Origin: Sulfitobacter marinus
GTDB taxonomy: Bacteria; Pseudomonadota; Alphaproteobacteria; Rhodobacterales; Rhodobacteraceae
DNA length: 64,000 nt
Assembly: GCF_900116285.1 (NCBI RefSeq)
Contig: NZ_FPAJ01000003.1
Span: 124,001-188,000, forward strand
Direction: 5' to 3'
Position numbers and translations under genes: made by a program. Position 1 is the stretch's first letter. The number at the start of each line of letters is the position of its first letter. The notes beneath the pieces are model-generated. The model searched no databases, was not told the DNA's origin, and was given only the letters and a program-made list of their open reading frames with translations. Shown in pieces: positions 29,775-37,794 of this stretch.

Positions 29775-29792
29775 CTGTTGTTGATAAAGGAT

Positions 29793-29802
29793 GCTACGTA
29801 GC
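29793..29802. promoter_or_regulatory. perfect palindrome GCTACGTAGC
   Basis: This 10-base perfect palindrome lies midway between the divergent cyclase-like and kynureninase-like genes. Its centre is 33 bases, about three helical turns, from that of a second palindrome at 29824. Confidence 0.4.
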
Positions 29803-29807
29803 GTTAT

Positions 29808-29818
29808 ATGCATTTGCA
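29808..29818 (+). promoter_or_regulatory. shared motif copy 2 (ATGCNKTTGCA)
   Basis: The sequence ATGCATTTGCA, preceded by TTAT, lies between two palindromes in the divergent promoter region. It differs at one position from the copy at 32161. Confidence 0.4.
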
Positions 29819-29823
29819 ATAAA

Positions 29824-29837
29824 ATTAGCGTGCTAAT
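29824..29837. promoter_or_regulatory. palindrome ATTAGCGTGCTAAT
   Basis: This 14-base dyad is perfect outside its central GT pair. It lies 28 bases before the kynureninase-like start codon, where a bound protein would block the promoter or ribosome entry. Confidence 0.4.
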
Positions 29838-29864
29838 GATTTTACCCAATAAACAGAGGGTCTT

Positions 29865-30980
29865 ATGCCTGACCGCGGTTATTTTCTTTATCATTCCATC
29901 GGGCAATACCCCGGTAAATCACATGATATGGCCACCGCTTTGGCCGGGTTTTCAGATGTCTGGGGCACGCCAGATGACAGCCAATGGCCATCTGTTTTAA
30001 CCAAAAGACAAGAGTTCCTGACCCTATGGCGCGATCTGATAGACGCCCCCGACGATACCCTGACCAGCGCCGAAAATGTCACCACGGCGCTATTTTCGAT
30101 CCTTGGCGGCCTGCCCGCCGGCCAGTTGCGCGGCAAGCGGGTGTTGATCGGGGCAGATTGCTTTCCCTCGCTGCATTTTTTGCTGAACGGGCTGGCGGAT
30201 CGCATGGGTTTCACCCTGCACACCGTGCCGATACGCGACGGCGCATTTTGGGTGACGGATGATGATTTGCTAGATGCTTGGGGTGCGGATGTTGGTCTGG
30301 CTTTGCTGACCTTTGTAACCTCGACCAGTTCGCACCGCTGTGATCTGAAGCGTCTGATCGCCCATGGGCGACAGGTGGGTTCGCTGATCGGGGTGGATTT
30401 GACCCAAGGGATCGGGATCATCCCGTTTTCGCTCAACGATTATGCCGCAGATTTCGTCGTCTCGAGCAGTTTAAAATGGCTGTGTGGCACTTCGGGCGCG
30501 GGCATCATCCAGATGCGTAGTGATCTGATCGAACAGACTACACCCGAGCTGCGCGGCTGGTTTTCGCAGGATAACCCGTTTTCGTGGGATTTGAACGGTT
30601 TTGACTACGCCCCCGATGCACGGCGGTTTGATCATGGCACACCATCGGTTTTGGCCTGTTTAGGGTCTATTCCGGCGCTGCGGTGGCATGCGGGGCAGAC
30701 TGATCTGTTGGTCCATAACCGCGCGCTGACCGATCTGATTATCAAGGCCGCGGATGATGTCAGTCTCACCCTTGCCACCCCTCGGGATGAGGGTCAGCGC
30801 GGCGGGTCTGTTATGGTGCAACTGCCGCAAAAAATTGACGCGCAGGCCCTGGTTGGGACGTTGCGCGCGCAGAATATCCACGTCGATTGTCGCGGCCAAA
30901 TTCTGCGTCTGTCGCCGGGTGCGATTACGTCAGTGACCCATGTTGAGGGCCTGTTTCATGCGCTGAATGCGGTGATCTAA
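29865..30980 (+). CDS. kynureninase-like PLP-dependent class V aminotransferase family protein
   Basis: The 371-residue protein has the aminotransferase class V fold. It starts YFLYHSIGQYPGKSHDM, has the aspartate of the cofactor pocket in GVDLTQGIGIIPFSL, and the PLP-binding lysine in SSSLKWLCGTSGAG; DHGTPSVLACLGSIPAL follows. The overall pattern fits kynureninases, which split kynurenine to anthranilate and alanine, but it is shorter than typical ones (about 400-415), so a related C-C lyase is possible. Its position beside a formamidase/isatin-hydrolase-type gene supports a role in indole or tryptophan catabolism. Its stop overlaps that of the convergent aminotransferase by four bases. Confidence 0.75.
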   Translation: MPDRGYFLYHSIGQYPGKSHDMATALAGFSDVWGTPDDSQWPSVLTKRQEFLTLWRDLIDAPDDTLTSAENVTTALFSILGGLPAGQLRGKRVLIGADCFPSLHFLLNGLADRMGFTLHTVPIRDGAFWVTDDDLLDAWGADVGLALLTFVTSTSSHRCDLKRLIAHGRQVGSLIGVDLTQGIGIIPFSLNDYAADFVVSSSLKWLCGTSGAGIIQMRSDLIEQTTPELRGWFSQDNPFSWDLNGFDYAPDARRFDHGTPSVLACLGSIPALRWHAGQTDLLVHNRALTDLIIKAADDVSLTLATPRDEGQRGGSVMVQLPQKIDAQALVGTLRAQNIHVDCRGQILRLSPGAITSVTHVEGLFHALNAVI

Positions 30981-32137
30981 AGTGCGTTAAAGAACCGCTG
31001 CATCCTGTCCATCGCATCGGTCAGCACGTCGATTTCCGCGCAGCCAAAGCACACGCGCAAATGCCCCTCGCCCGCGTCCCCGTAAAAGCTGCCTGCCTCG
31101 ACAACAACGCCGGTTTCCTCCAGCAAACGGTCCGCACAGGTCTGCGCGCTTAGGCCCGTCGCGGCGATGTTGGGAAAGGCATAAATCGTGCCTTCGACGG
31201 GCGCACAGGTGACGCCGGGCATCTGGTTCAAGCGTCCAACCACCAGATCACGTCGGGCGCGATCCCGCGCGACCATGCCCGCCAGAACAGACGCGTCCCC
31301 CGTGACAGCAGCAAGCGCGCCGTGCTGGATAAACGTGTTCACATGGGTGACCTCGTTCGTGGTGATTTTCATTAACGGACCCATCAAAGCCGCGTCTGCC
31401 ACCACATAGCCCAGCCGCCAGCCGTCCATGGCATAGGCTTTGGTAAAGGCGAACATCGAAATCGTGCGTTCCTTCATACCCGGCAAGGACGCGATCGAGA
31501 TATGCGTTTCGCCATAGATGATCTCTTCATAAACCTCGTCCGAGATTACCAAAAGATCGTGTTCCTGTGCAAGATCGGCGATGATTTGCAGCTCTGCGCG
31601 GGTATAGACACGGCCCGTTGGATTACACGGATTGATCAAGGCGATCACACGGGTCGACGGGGTGATATGCGGCTCTATCAAGGCGCGATTGATCGAAAAC
31701 CCGTTTCTTGCATCCAAAGGGGCGATGGTAACTTTGGCCCCGGCCAGTTCGGCCTTGCCGATATGCTGCGGGTAGTAGGGTGCCAGCAAAAGTGCCTCGT
31801 CGCCGTCATCCAGAAACGCCATGAACGCGGCAAAGGACCCTTGGGTCAAACCGTTGGTGATCAACACATTGTCGGCTGCGACGTCCAATTTGTTCTGGTT
31901 CCGCAGCTTTTCCGCCAGCGCGCTGCGCAGTTCGGGCAGCCCTTGCAGATCGGAATAATGCACGTCCCCGGCTTGCAGCGAAGCAATCGTCGCGTCCTTG
32001 ATATGCTGGGGGGTATCTTCGGCGGGCATGCCCAGTTCCAGATGGATCAAATCCCCCGACATCCCCACCGCTTTGGCGAACATCCCAAAGTTTTTCGGGC
32101 TGGTGTCGGTGATCCGGCGGGCGGGGCGAATGGGCAT
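30977..32137 (-). CDS. PLP-dependent class I/II aminotransferase
   Basis: The 386-residue fold-type I aminotransferase has GLPELRSALAEKLR, the Asn-Pro signature INPCNPTGRVYTRAEL, ISDEVYEEIIYG, and the PLP lysine in FAFTKAYAMDGWRLGYV. ATG at 32137 is preferred because AGGAG lies four to eight bases upstream; an extension to 32200 lacks family similarity. Members act on aspartate, aromatic or other amino acids. Beside indolepyruvate oxidoreductase and kynureninase-like genes, an aromatic aminotransferase that makes arylpyruvates would fit, but this is inference. Confidence 0.85.
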   Translation of the reverse strand: MPIRPARRITDTSPKNFGMFAKAVGMSGDLIHLELGMPAEDTPQHIKDATIASLQAGDVHYSDLQGLPELRSALAEKLRNQNKLDVAADNVLITNGLTQGSFAAFMAFLDDGDEALLLAPYYPQHIGKAELAGAKVTIAPLDARNGFSINRALIEPHITPSTRVIALINPCNPTGRVYTRAELQIIADLAQEHDLLVISDEVYEEIIYGETHISIASLPGMKERTISMFAFTKAYAMDGWRLGYVVADAALMGPLMKITTNEVTHVNTFIQHGALAAVTGDASVLAGMVARDRARRDLVVGRLNQMPGVTCAPVEGTIYAFPNIAATGLSAQTCADRLLEETGVVVEAGSFYGDAGEGHLRVCFGCAEIDVLTDAMDRMQRFFNAL

Positions 32138-32160
32138 CTGGCTCTCCTTGCATGATATAC

Positions 32161-32171
32161 ATGCGTTTGCA
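32161..32171 (-). promoter_or_regulatory. shared motif copy 3 (ATGCNKTTGCA) upstream of the aminotransferase
   Basis: The sequence ATGCGTTTGCA (read on the plus strand) lies 23 bases upstream of the aminotransferase start codon. The same pattern occurs twice in the cyclase/kynureninase divergent region, suggesting a common regulator. Confidence 0.4.
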
Positions 32172-32248
32172 CCTATTTTGATAACGCGGTCTGTAATCAA
32201 AAGCCAAGCTTAAAGGACGCGGGGGATTGCAGCACGCCAGAACGAAAA

Positions 32249-32278
32249 ACGCCGCCCCGACAAATGTCGGAGCGGCGT
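32249..32278 (-). terminator. rho-independent terminator of ahcY
   Basis: A 13-14 bp stem with one mismatch (ACGCCGC.CCGACA / TGTCGG.GCGGCGT) is followed on the minus strand by TTTTTCGTT. It begins 24 bases past the ahcY stop. Confidence 0.85.
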
Positions 32279-32301
32279 AATCTTGGGCGGTTGGCCCGCA
32301 T

Positions 32302-33690
32302 TTAGTAGCGGTAGTGTTCCGGCTTGAACGGGCCTTCGGGCTTAACGCCGATATAGGCCGCTTGTTCGCTGCTGAGCTGTGTCAGCTTCACGCCGATGCG
32401 GTCCAGATGCAGGCGGGCGACTTTCTCGTCCAGATGCTTGGGCAGGATGTACACGTCGTTTTTGTACTGACCATTGTTTTCCCACAATTCGATCTGCGCC
32501 AAAACCTGATTGGTAAAGGACGCGGACATCACGAAGGACGGATGACCGGTGGCGTTACCAAGGTTCAGCAAACGGCCCTCGGAGAGCAAGATCAAACGGT
32601 TGCCCGAAGGCATCTCGATCATGTCGACCTGTTCTTTGATGTTGGTCCATTTGTGGTTCTTCAGCGCGGCGACCTGAATTTCGTTATCAAAGTGACCGAT
32701 GTTGCCAACGATCGCCATGTCCTTCATCTCGCGCATATGCTCGATCCGGATCACGTCTTTGTTGCCAGTGGTGGTGATAAAGATGTCAGCGGTGGCCAAC
32801 ACGTCTTCCAACAGCACAACCTCGAAACCGTCCATCGCGGCCTGCAGCGCGCAAATGGGGTCGGCTTCGGTGACTTTGACCCGTGCGCCAGCGCCAGCCA
32901 GCGACGCCGCCGACCCTTTGCCAACATCACCATAGCCGCAAACCACAGCGACCTTACCGGCCATCATGGTGTCTGTGGCGCGGCGAATGCCGTCGACCAG
33001 CGATTCCTTGCAGCCGTATTTGTTGTCGAATTTCGACTTGGTCACGCTGTCGTTTACATTGATCGCTGGGAAGGGCAGTTGGCCTTGTTTCACCAGATCG
33101 TACAGGCGGTGAACGCCGGTTGTTGTTTCCTCGGACACGCCTTTGATCTGGTCGCGCATCTTGGTGAACCAACCGGGGGTGGCTTCCATGCGTTTTTTGA
33201 TCTGCGCCTTGATCGCGACTTCTTCTTCGGATGTCGGCACGGCGATCACGTCTTCGCCTGCTTCGGCGCGGGCACCCAACAGAATATAGAGCGTCGCGTC
33301 GCCGCCATCGTCGAGGATCAGGTTCGGGCCTTCAGGGAACATAAAGGATTTATCAAGGTAATCCCAATGCTCTTCCAGCGATTGGCCTTTGATCGCGAAA
33401 ACGGGTGTACCGCTCTCGGCGATTGCAGCCGCAGCGTGATCCTGGGTCGAAAAGATGTTGCAGGACGCCCAGCGCACATCGGCACCCAGAGCGACCAGAG
33501 TTTCAATCAAAACGGCGGTCTGGATCGTCATGTGCAACGACCCGACGATGCGCGAACCGGCCAGCGGTTTGCTTTCACCATATTCAGCACGCAGCGCCAT
33601 CAGGCCCGGCATTTCAGTTTCGGCGATATCAAGTTCCTTGCGGCCATACGCGGCAAGGCTAATGTCTTTAACGATATAATCGTTGGCCAT
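32302..33690 (-). CDS. ahcY: adenosylhomocysteinase
   Basis: S-adenosylhomocysteine hydrolase splits SAH to adenosine and homocysteine, relieving product inhibition of methyltransferases. The 462-residue enzyme starts [20 protein letters not shown] and has the NAD-binding [14 protein letters not shown], substrate-binding [18 protein letters not shown]-like [15 protein letters not shown], and the C-terminal [18 protein letters not shown] ending in KPEHYRY. ATG at 33690 has AAGGG upstream; the longer open frame to 34047 is not coding. The 33691-33876 gap shows no recognisable SAH or SAM riboswitch to me. Confidence 0.96.
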   Translation of the reverse strand: MANDYIVKDISLAAYGRKELDIAETEMPGLMALRAEYGESKPLAGSRIVGSLHMTIQTAVLIETLVALGADVRWASCNIFSTQDHAAAAIAESGTPVFAIKGQSLEEHWDYLDKSFMFPEGPNLILDDGGDATLYILLGARAEAGEDVIAVPTSEEEVAIKAQIKKRMEATPGWFTKMRDQIKGVSEETTTGVHRLYDLVKQGQLPFPAINVNDSVTKSKFDNKYGCKESLVDGIRRATDTMMAGKVAVVCGYGDVGKGSAASLAGAGARVKVTEADPICALQAAMDGFEVVLLEDVLATADIFITTTGNKDVIRIEHMREMKDMAIVGNIGHFDNEIQVAALKNHKWTNIKEQVDMIEMPSGNRLILLSEGRLLNLGNATGHPSFVMSASFTNQVLAQIELWENNGQYKNDVYILPKHLDEKVARLHLDRIGVKLTQLSSEQAAYIGVKPEGPFKPEHYRY

Positions 33691-33876
33691 TTGGCATCCC
33701 TTTTCAAAAGATCGGATATTCGCAACGCGCGTAGCACTTAACGGCAGGAACCTCAACGATTGATGGGAAAGCTGGCGTACCAGCGCTAGTTTGCATCGAT
33801 GCCGCGTGGATTTACGGTTCCATGATCGCGGGCTTCGTGGGAAGAACAATGCGGCACACAGAAACGGAGAACAGAT

Positions 33877-34473
33877 ATGGCGCAGCAGCCCCGCGCGTGG
33901 CAACGCATGCTTTCGGGTCGCAGGCTGGACCTGCTGGACCCCACCCCGGTCGATATTGAGATCGAAGATATCGCGCATGGGCTGGCCTTTGTGGCGCGTT
34001 GGAATGGCCAGACCCACGGCGATTACGCCTATTCCGTTGCAGAACATTCCCTGTTGGTTGAAACGTTGTTTGCGCGGTTAAACCCCAAGGCCCCTGCGAA
34101 ATGGAAACTGGCCGCGCTTTTGCACGACGCGCCGGAATATGTGATCGGTGATATGATTTCACCGGTCAAAGCCGCGGTTGGACCTGGCTATGGCGCGTTG
34201 GACGAAAGGTTAACGGCAGCAATTCACATACGGTTTGGCCTGCCTGCGGCGATCCCCAAAACGGTCAAGCAGCAGATCAAAAAGGCCGACAGGATCAGCG
34301 CCTGGATGGAGGCGACCCAAATCGCGGGATTTGCGGAGGCCGAAGCCACACGGTTTTTCGGCAAGCCCGATACCAGCATTACCCAAGACCTGGCAATCGT
34401 GCTGCGCCCGCCGGTTGAAACCCGCAATGATTTCACCGTCCGTCACACGGCCCTGCTATCGGAGATGTTATGA
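33877..34473 (+). CDS. HD-domain phosphohydrolase (YfbR-like)
   Basis: The 198-residue protein has an HD domain with [14 protein letters not shown], the paired metal ligands in [13 protein letters not shown] (the HD motif) and a later DRISAWMEA segment. YfbR-type enzymes are metal-dependent 5'-nucleotidases; this member's substrate is unknown. The N-terminus contains [20 protein letters not shown], common in alphaproteobacterial homologues. A GGAGAA ribosome binding site precedes the ATG, and the stop overlaps the next gene by four bases. Confidence 0.85.
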   Translation: MAQQPRAWQRMLSGRRLDLLDPTPVDIEIEDIAHGLAFVARWNGQTHGDYAYSVAEHSLLVETLFARLNPKAPAKWKLAALLHDAPEYVIGDMISPVKAAVGPGYGALDERLTAAIHIRFGLPAAIPKTVKQQIKKADRISAWMEATQIAGFAEAEATRFFGKPDTSITQDLAIVLRPPVETRNDFTVRHTALLSEML

Positions 34474-34955
34474 TCAATGTAAGACGCGCCAGCGCACTGG
34501 ACGCCGCAAGTATGGCGCAACTGCTAAATGAAATTATCGAAATTGGCGGCACCACGGCGATGACCCGGCCAGTCACCGGCGATGATCTAAAAGAGCGGAT
34601 GGCATCAAACCCGGATCAAAGCGCGTGGCATGTTGCCTTGGATAGCGATGAAAAGGTCGTCGGGTTTCAATGGATCAGTCCCCATACCGAATTACCTGCC
34701 GAGGCCTGCGATATCGCGACATTTGTGCAGGTCGGGCGGACGGGGCTTGGCATCGGGTCAAGGCTGTTTAACGCCACATCTGACGCGGCAAAGCAGCTGG
34801 GATATGTCTGGATCAACGCAACCATCCGCGCAGATAACACGGGCGGGCTGACATATTACCAAAGCCGCGGGTTTCGTGATTGGCATTATGACGAAGGGGT
34901 CACGCTTGCCTCAGGCTTGGTCGTGGACAAGATCAGCAAGCGCTACGACATTTAA
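34470..34955 (+). CDS. GNAT family N-acetyltransferase
   Basis: The 161-residue protein has the GNAT fold. It begins with the beta1-alpha1 unit [20 protein letters not shown], has a central VVGFQWISPH strand, the acetyl-CoA pyrophosphate loop RTGLGIGSRLFNAT (the Q/RxxGxG/A motif), and the C-terminal NTGGLTYYQSRGF motif. The acceptor substrate is unknown. It is translationally coupled to the HD hydrolase gene and converges with regA, leaving only three bases between the stops. Confidence 0.85.
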   Translation: MINVRRASALDAASMAQLLNEIIEIGGTTAMTRPVTGDDLKERMASNPDQSAWHVALDSDEKVVGFQWISPHTELPAEACDIATFVQVGRTGLGIGSRLFNATSDAAKQLGYVWINATIRADNTGGLTYYQSRGFRDWHYDEGVTLASGLVVDKISKRYDI

Positions 34956-34958
34956 CCC

Positions 34959-35513
34959 CTAACGCGGGCTTCTTTTGGCGAGGATACGCTGCAATGTACG
35001 GCGGTGCATGTTCAGGCGGCGCGCGGTTTCTGACACGTTGCGATCACACAGCTCATAGACTCGCTGAATATGCTCCCACTTCACGCGGTCCGCGCTCATC
35101 GGGTTTTCGGGGGGCGGTGGCAAATCATCACCGGTCGCCAGCAAGGCGTTGGTGATGTCATTCGCATCCGCAGGTTTTGACAGGTAATCGGTCGCCCCGA
35201 TTTTGACGGCAGCCACAGCTGTTGCAATTGCGCCGTATCCCGTCAGCACGACAACCCGCGTATCGGGGCGCCGTGCGCGCAACACTTCGACGACATCCAG
35301 ACCATTGCCGTCTTCCAGACGCAGATCGATCACGGCATAGGCAGGCGGACGCGCGGTTGCGATGGCCCGGCCAGCGGCAACAGACCCGGCAGTTTCAACG
35401 GAAAACCCGCGCTTTTCCATCGCCTTGGCCAGACGACGCAGAAACGGTTCGTCGTCATCCACCAAAAGCAACGTAGGATCTTCGCCTAGATCAAGCGCGT
35501 TATTCTCAGCCAT
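34959..35513 (-). CDS. regA: redox response regulator RegA/PrrA/ActR
   Basis: The 184-residue length equals that of Rhodobacter RegA. The receiver domain has LLLVDDDEPF, phosphoacceptor Asp63 in VIDLRLEDG, VVLTGYGAIATA and the Lys in YLSKPAD. A proline-containing linker leads to a Fis-type helix-turn-helix (NVSETARRLNMHRRTLQRIL). Phosphorylated by RegB under low oxygen, it controls respiration, photosynthesis (where present), carbon and nitrogen fixation genes. It lies downstream of senC and is divergent from regB, the classic arrangement. Confidence 0.95.
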   Translation of the reverse strand: MAENNALDLGEDPTLLLVDDDEPFLRRLAKAMEKRGFSVETAGSVAAGRAIATARPPAYAVIDLRLEDGNGLDVVEVLRARRPDTRVVVLTGYGAIATAVAAVKIGATDYLSKPADANDITNALLATGDDLPPPPENPMSADRVKWEHIQRVYELCDRNVSETARRLNMHRRTLQRILAKRSPR

Positions 35514-35559
35514 TTAATGCCTCGCAATCATCGGTTTCGCCGTCACACTACCAAGCAGC

Positions 35560-35586
35560 TATGTAGTGCCGCCCAATTTATGTCAA
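35560..35586 (-). promoter_or_regulatory. candidate regA promoter
   Basis: On the minus strand TTGACA (35586-35581) is followed by TACATA (35565-35560) after 15 bases, in the 77-base gap between senC and regA. It could give regA its own transcript in addition to readthrough from senC. Confidence 0.35.
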
Positions 35587-35590
35587 CTTT

Positions 35591-36208
35591 TCACTGATTT
35601 TCGATGAAACAGCCAATCTTGTCGGCCATTTGATCGGGCGTAACATCGCGCCTAAAGAAATCCACGAACCCTTCACCGGGCATCACGAGATAGCTAAAGG
35701 TAGAGTGGTCAACGAGATAGAATTCATCGGTTGTGTCATGGGCTTTGTAATAGGTGCGATACGCTTCGCTTGCGGCTTTTACCTGTTCCGGCGATCCGGT
35801 CAGCCCGATCATTTTGGGGTGCATATTATCGGCAAACTCACCCACAACTTCGGGTGTGTCCCGCAGCGGATCAATCGAGATAAAGACCGGAGTCACGGAC
35901 ATACCGCGTTCTTCCAGCACATCGATGGCGCTTGCGTTGCGTGCAACATCAAGGGGGCACACATCGGGGCAGAACGTATAGCCAAAATACAGCAGGCTCG
36001 GCTCTGTGATTACATCCGCATCGGTCACTGTCTGACCTGCGGCATTCACCAGCTCGAACGGGCCGCCCAATTCATCACCACCCGCAACAGCAGAGCCTTT
36101 GCATTGCGCGTATTTATCGTCGGTGCCATCATTTTGCCCCATAACATAGGTAAGAGCCAGTCCGCAGATCACCACGATGGCAGCGCTGACAGCAATTATC
36201 TTGTTCAT
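35591..36208 (-). CDS. senC: SCO1/SenC/PrrC family copper chaperone
   Basis: The 205-residue membrane-anchored thioredoxin-fold protein delivers copper to cytochrome oxidase CuA and influences Reg/Prr signalling. It has one N-terminal transmembrane helix (IIAVSAAIVVICGLALTYVM), the copper-binding CPDVCPLD motif with two cysteines, and the third ligand His in VDHSTFSYLV. ATG at 36208 is preferred since GGGAG lies seven bases upstream; ATG at 36214 is too close to it. It sits between regB (divergent) and regA. Confidence 0.93.
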   Translation of the reverse strand: MNKIIAVSAAIVVICGLALTYVMGQNDGTDDKYAQCKGSAVAGGDELGGPFELVNAAGQTVTDADVITEPSLLYFGYTFCPDVCPLDVARNASAIDVLEERGMSVTPVFISIDPLRDTPEVVGEFADNMHPKMIGLTGSPEQVKAASEAYRTYYKAHDTTDEFYLVDHSTFSYLVMPGEGFVDFFRRDVTPDQMADKIGCFIENQ

Positions 36209-36308
36209 CTTCATTCTCCCATGCCGAACGGCACTCTTGATCACTGGTTAAAGCAGACCTACGCTTCTTATCTATCTATGCAATGGGCTATCTTGAAAAG
36301 GCGCGCCA

Positions 36309-37700
36309 ATGACGCAGGCTACAATCCAGCCCTTGGGGGACCGCACCCGCGCGAATTGGATCAGACTACGCACCATGATCGTACTGCGGTGGGTTGCCAT
36401 TGCAGGCCAGCTTACGGCGATTACTGTAGCGGATCGGTTGTTCGGGCTCCAACTTGAACTGGGTCTGTGCTATTTTGCCATTGGCGTTTCGGTCGTTGGC
36501 AATTTGATCGCGATCTTTGTCTTCCCCGAAAACAAACGGCTTTCAGAATATGAAAACCTGTCGATGGTTCTGTTCGACCTGCTTCAGCTGGGGTTCTTGT
36601 TGTTCCTGACAGGCGGCTTGCACAATCCGTTTTGCTTGCTGCTGTTGGGGCCGGTCACGATCTCGGCCACGACGCTTAGCCTTAGGTCGACGGTGATCTT
36701 GTGCTGCACGGCGATTGGCCTTGCCAGCCTGTTGGCTGTTTATCACTTTCCGCTGAGCACTAAAAACGGCGGCGTATTGATGATGCCCGGCATTTTTGTA
36801 TTCGGCCACTGGACGGCGCTTGTGATCTCGATCTTGTTTTCGACCGCCTATTCCCGGCGGGTGACGACCGAAATCCATTCGATGTCAGACGCATTGGTGG
36901 CCACACAAATGGCGCTGGCACGTGAACAAAAGCTGACCGATCTGGGAGGTGTGGTGGCCGCCGCCGCCCATGAGCTGGGCACGCCCTTGGCCACGATCAA
37001 ACTGGTCAGCGCGGAACTGCTGGACGAATTGAAGGACAGCCCGGAACTGGCAGCTGATGCAGCCTTGATCCGCAATCAGGCTGACCGGTGCCGCGATATT
37101 CTGCGCGATATGGGCCGTGCCGGCAAAGACGATCTGCATCTGCGGCAGGCCCCGCTTAGCGCGGTCATCGAAGAGGCCGCAGAGCCCCATATGTCCCGCG
37201 GCAAAACCATCGAATTTTCCTTTGGCCAAGAAGGCGATGTGGCGTCTCATCAACCGTCAATTCTGCGTAAACCAGAGATCATCCACGGTCTGCGCAATTT
37301 GATACAAAACGCCGTCGATTTCGCGGAGAGCACCGTTTGGGTCAAGGCGCACTGGACCCAGACGCAGATTTCGATACGCATTTTTGACGACGGCAAGGGG
37401 TTTCCCCCACATCTGCTTGGCCGCATTGGCGACCCATTGATGCGCAGACGCCGGTCCCAAGGCAGCACACCCCAGCGCCCCGAATACGAGGGGATGGGCC
37501 TGGGACTGTTCATCGCGAAAACCTTGCTGGAACGCTCTGGCGCAGAGCTGCACTTTGCCAATGGATCGGACCGGGGGTCGCGGACAGACCAACCCCGCTT
37601 GGGTGCCGTGGTCGAGGTTGTCTGGCCACGCAGCAAAATTGATGCCGTAGACGGTGAAGCCGCTGTCCCGATCGGCGAAAATGTTCCCATCACCACCTAA
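36309..37700 (+). CDS. regB: redox sensor histidine kinase RegB/PrrB
   Basis: The 463-residue kinase has six N-terminal transmembrane helices. The quinone-binding loop GGLHNPF is at residues 102-108, the H-box AAAAHELGTPLATI has His221, and the redox-active cysteine is in ADRCRDIL (Cys261). The ATPase domain has NLIQNAVDFA, DDGKGFP and GMGLGLFIAKTLLE. It senses ubiquinone and oxygen status and phosphorylates RegA. It is divergent from senC-regA as in Rhodobacter; all diagnostic residues are present. Confidence 0.95.
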   Translation: MTQATIQPLGDRTRANWIRLRTMIVLRWVAIAGQLTAITVADRLFGLQLELGLCYFAIGVSVVGNLIAIFVFPENKRLSEYENLSMVLFDLLQLGFLLFLTGGLHNPFCLLLLGPVTISATTLSLRSTVILCCTAIGLASLLAVYHFPLSTKNGGVLMMPGIFVFGHWTALVISILFSTAYSRRVTTEIHSMSDALVATQMALAREQKLTDLGGVVAAAAHELGTPLATIKLVSAELLDELKDSPELAADAALIRNQADRCRDILRDMGRAGKDDLHLRQAPLSAVIEEAAEPHMSRGKTIEFSFGQEGDVASHQPSILRKPEIIHGLRNLIQNAVDFAESTVWVKAHWTQTQISIRIFDDGKGFPPHLLGRIGDPLMRRRRSQGSTPQRPEYEGMGLGLFIAKTLLERSGAELHFANGSDRGSRTDQPRLGAVVEVVWPRSKIDAVDGEAAVPIGENVPITT

Positions 37701-37734
37701 GGGTGCAGTCACAATCACAACACCACTCAAGCGA

Positions 37735-37749
37735 TTAACGAAACGTTAA
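37735..37749. promoter_or_regulatory. CtrA-type palindrome (TTAA-N7-TTAA)
   Basis: TTAACGAAACGTTAA contains two TTAA boxes exactly seven bases apart and lies within a larger perfect dyad GATTAACG-AAA-CGTTAATC (37733-37751). It is 46 bases upstream of the PAS-domain gene start, in the 94-base gap after regB. It could be a CtrA site or the operator of another dimeric regulator. Confidence 0.5.
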
Positions 37750-37794
37750 TCTCTAGGCTCCTACATTTCCGTAAACCGTGAGGAGTTTGGGCAG

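Noticed and set aside
24736-32137. Recently acquired genomic island
   Set aside because: No integrase, tRNA boundary, direct repeats or obvious change in composition was seen, so horizontal transfer is not supported by the sequence alone.
32314-33741. Long plus-strand open frame (475 codons) opposite ahcY
   Set aside because: It is antisense to a highly conserved enzyme, has no recognisable domain and is His/Gln/Arg-rich as expected from reverse reading of GC-rich codons.
33691-33876. Possible SAH or SAM/SAH riboswitch upstream of ahcY
   Set aside because: The conserved core elements of these riboswitches were not found by eye. A covariance-model search would be decisive.
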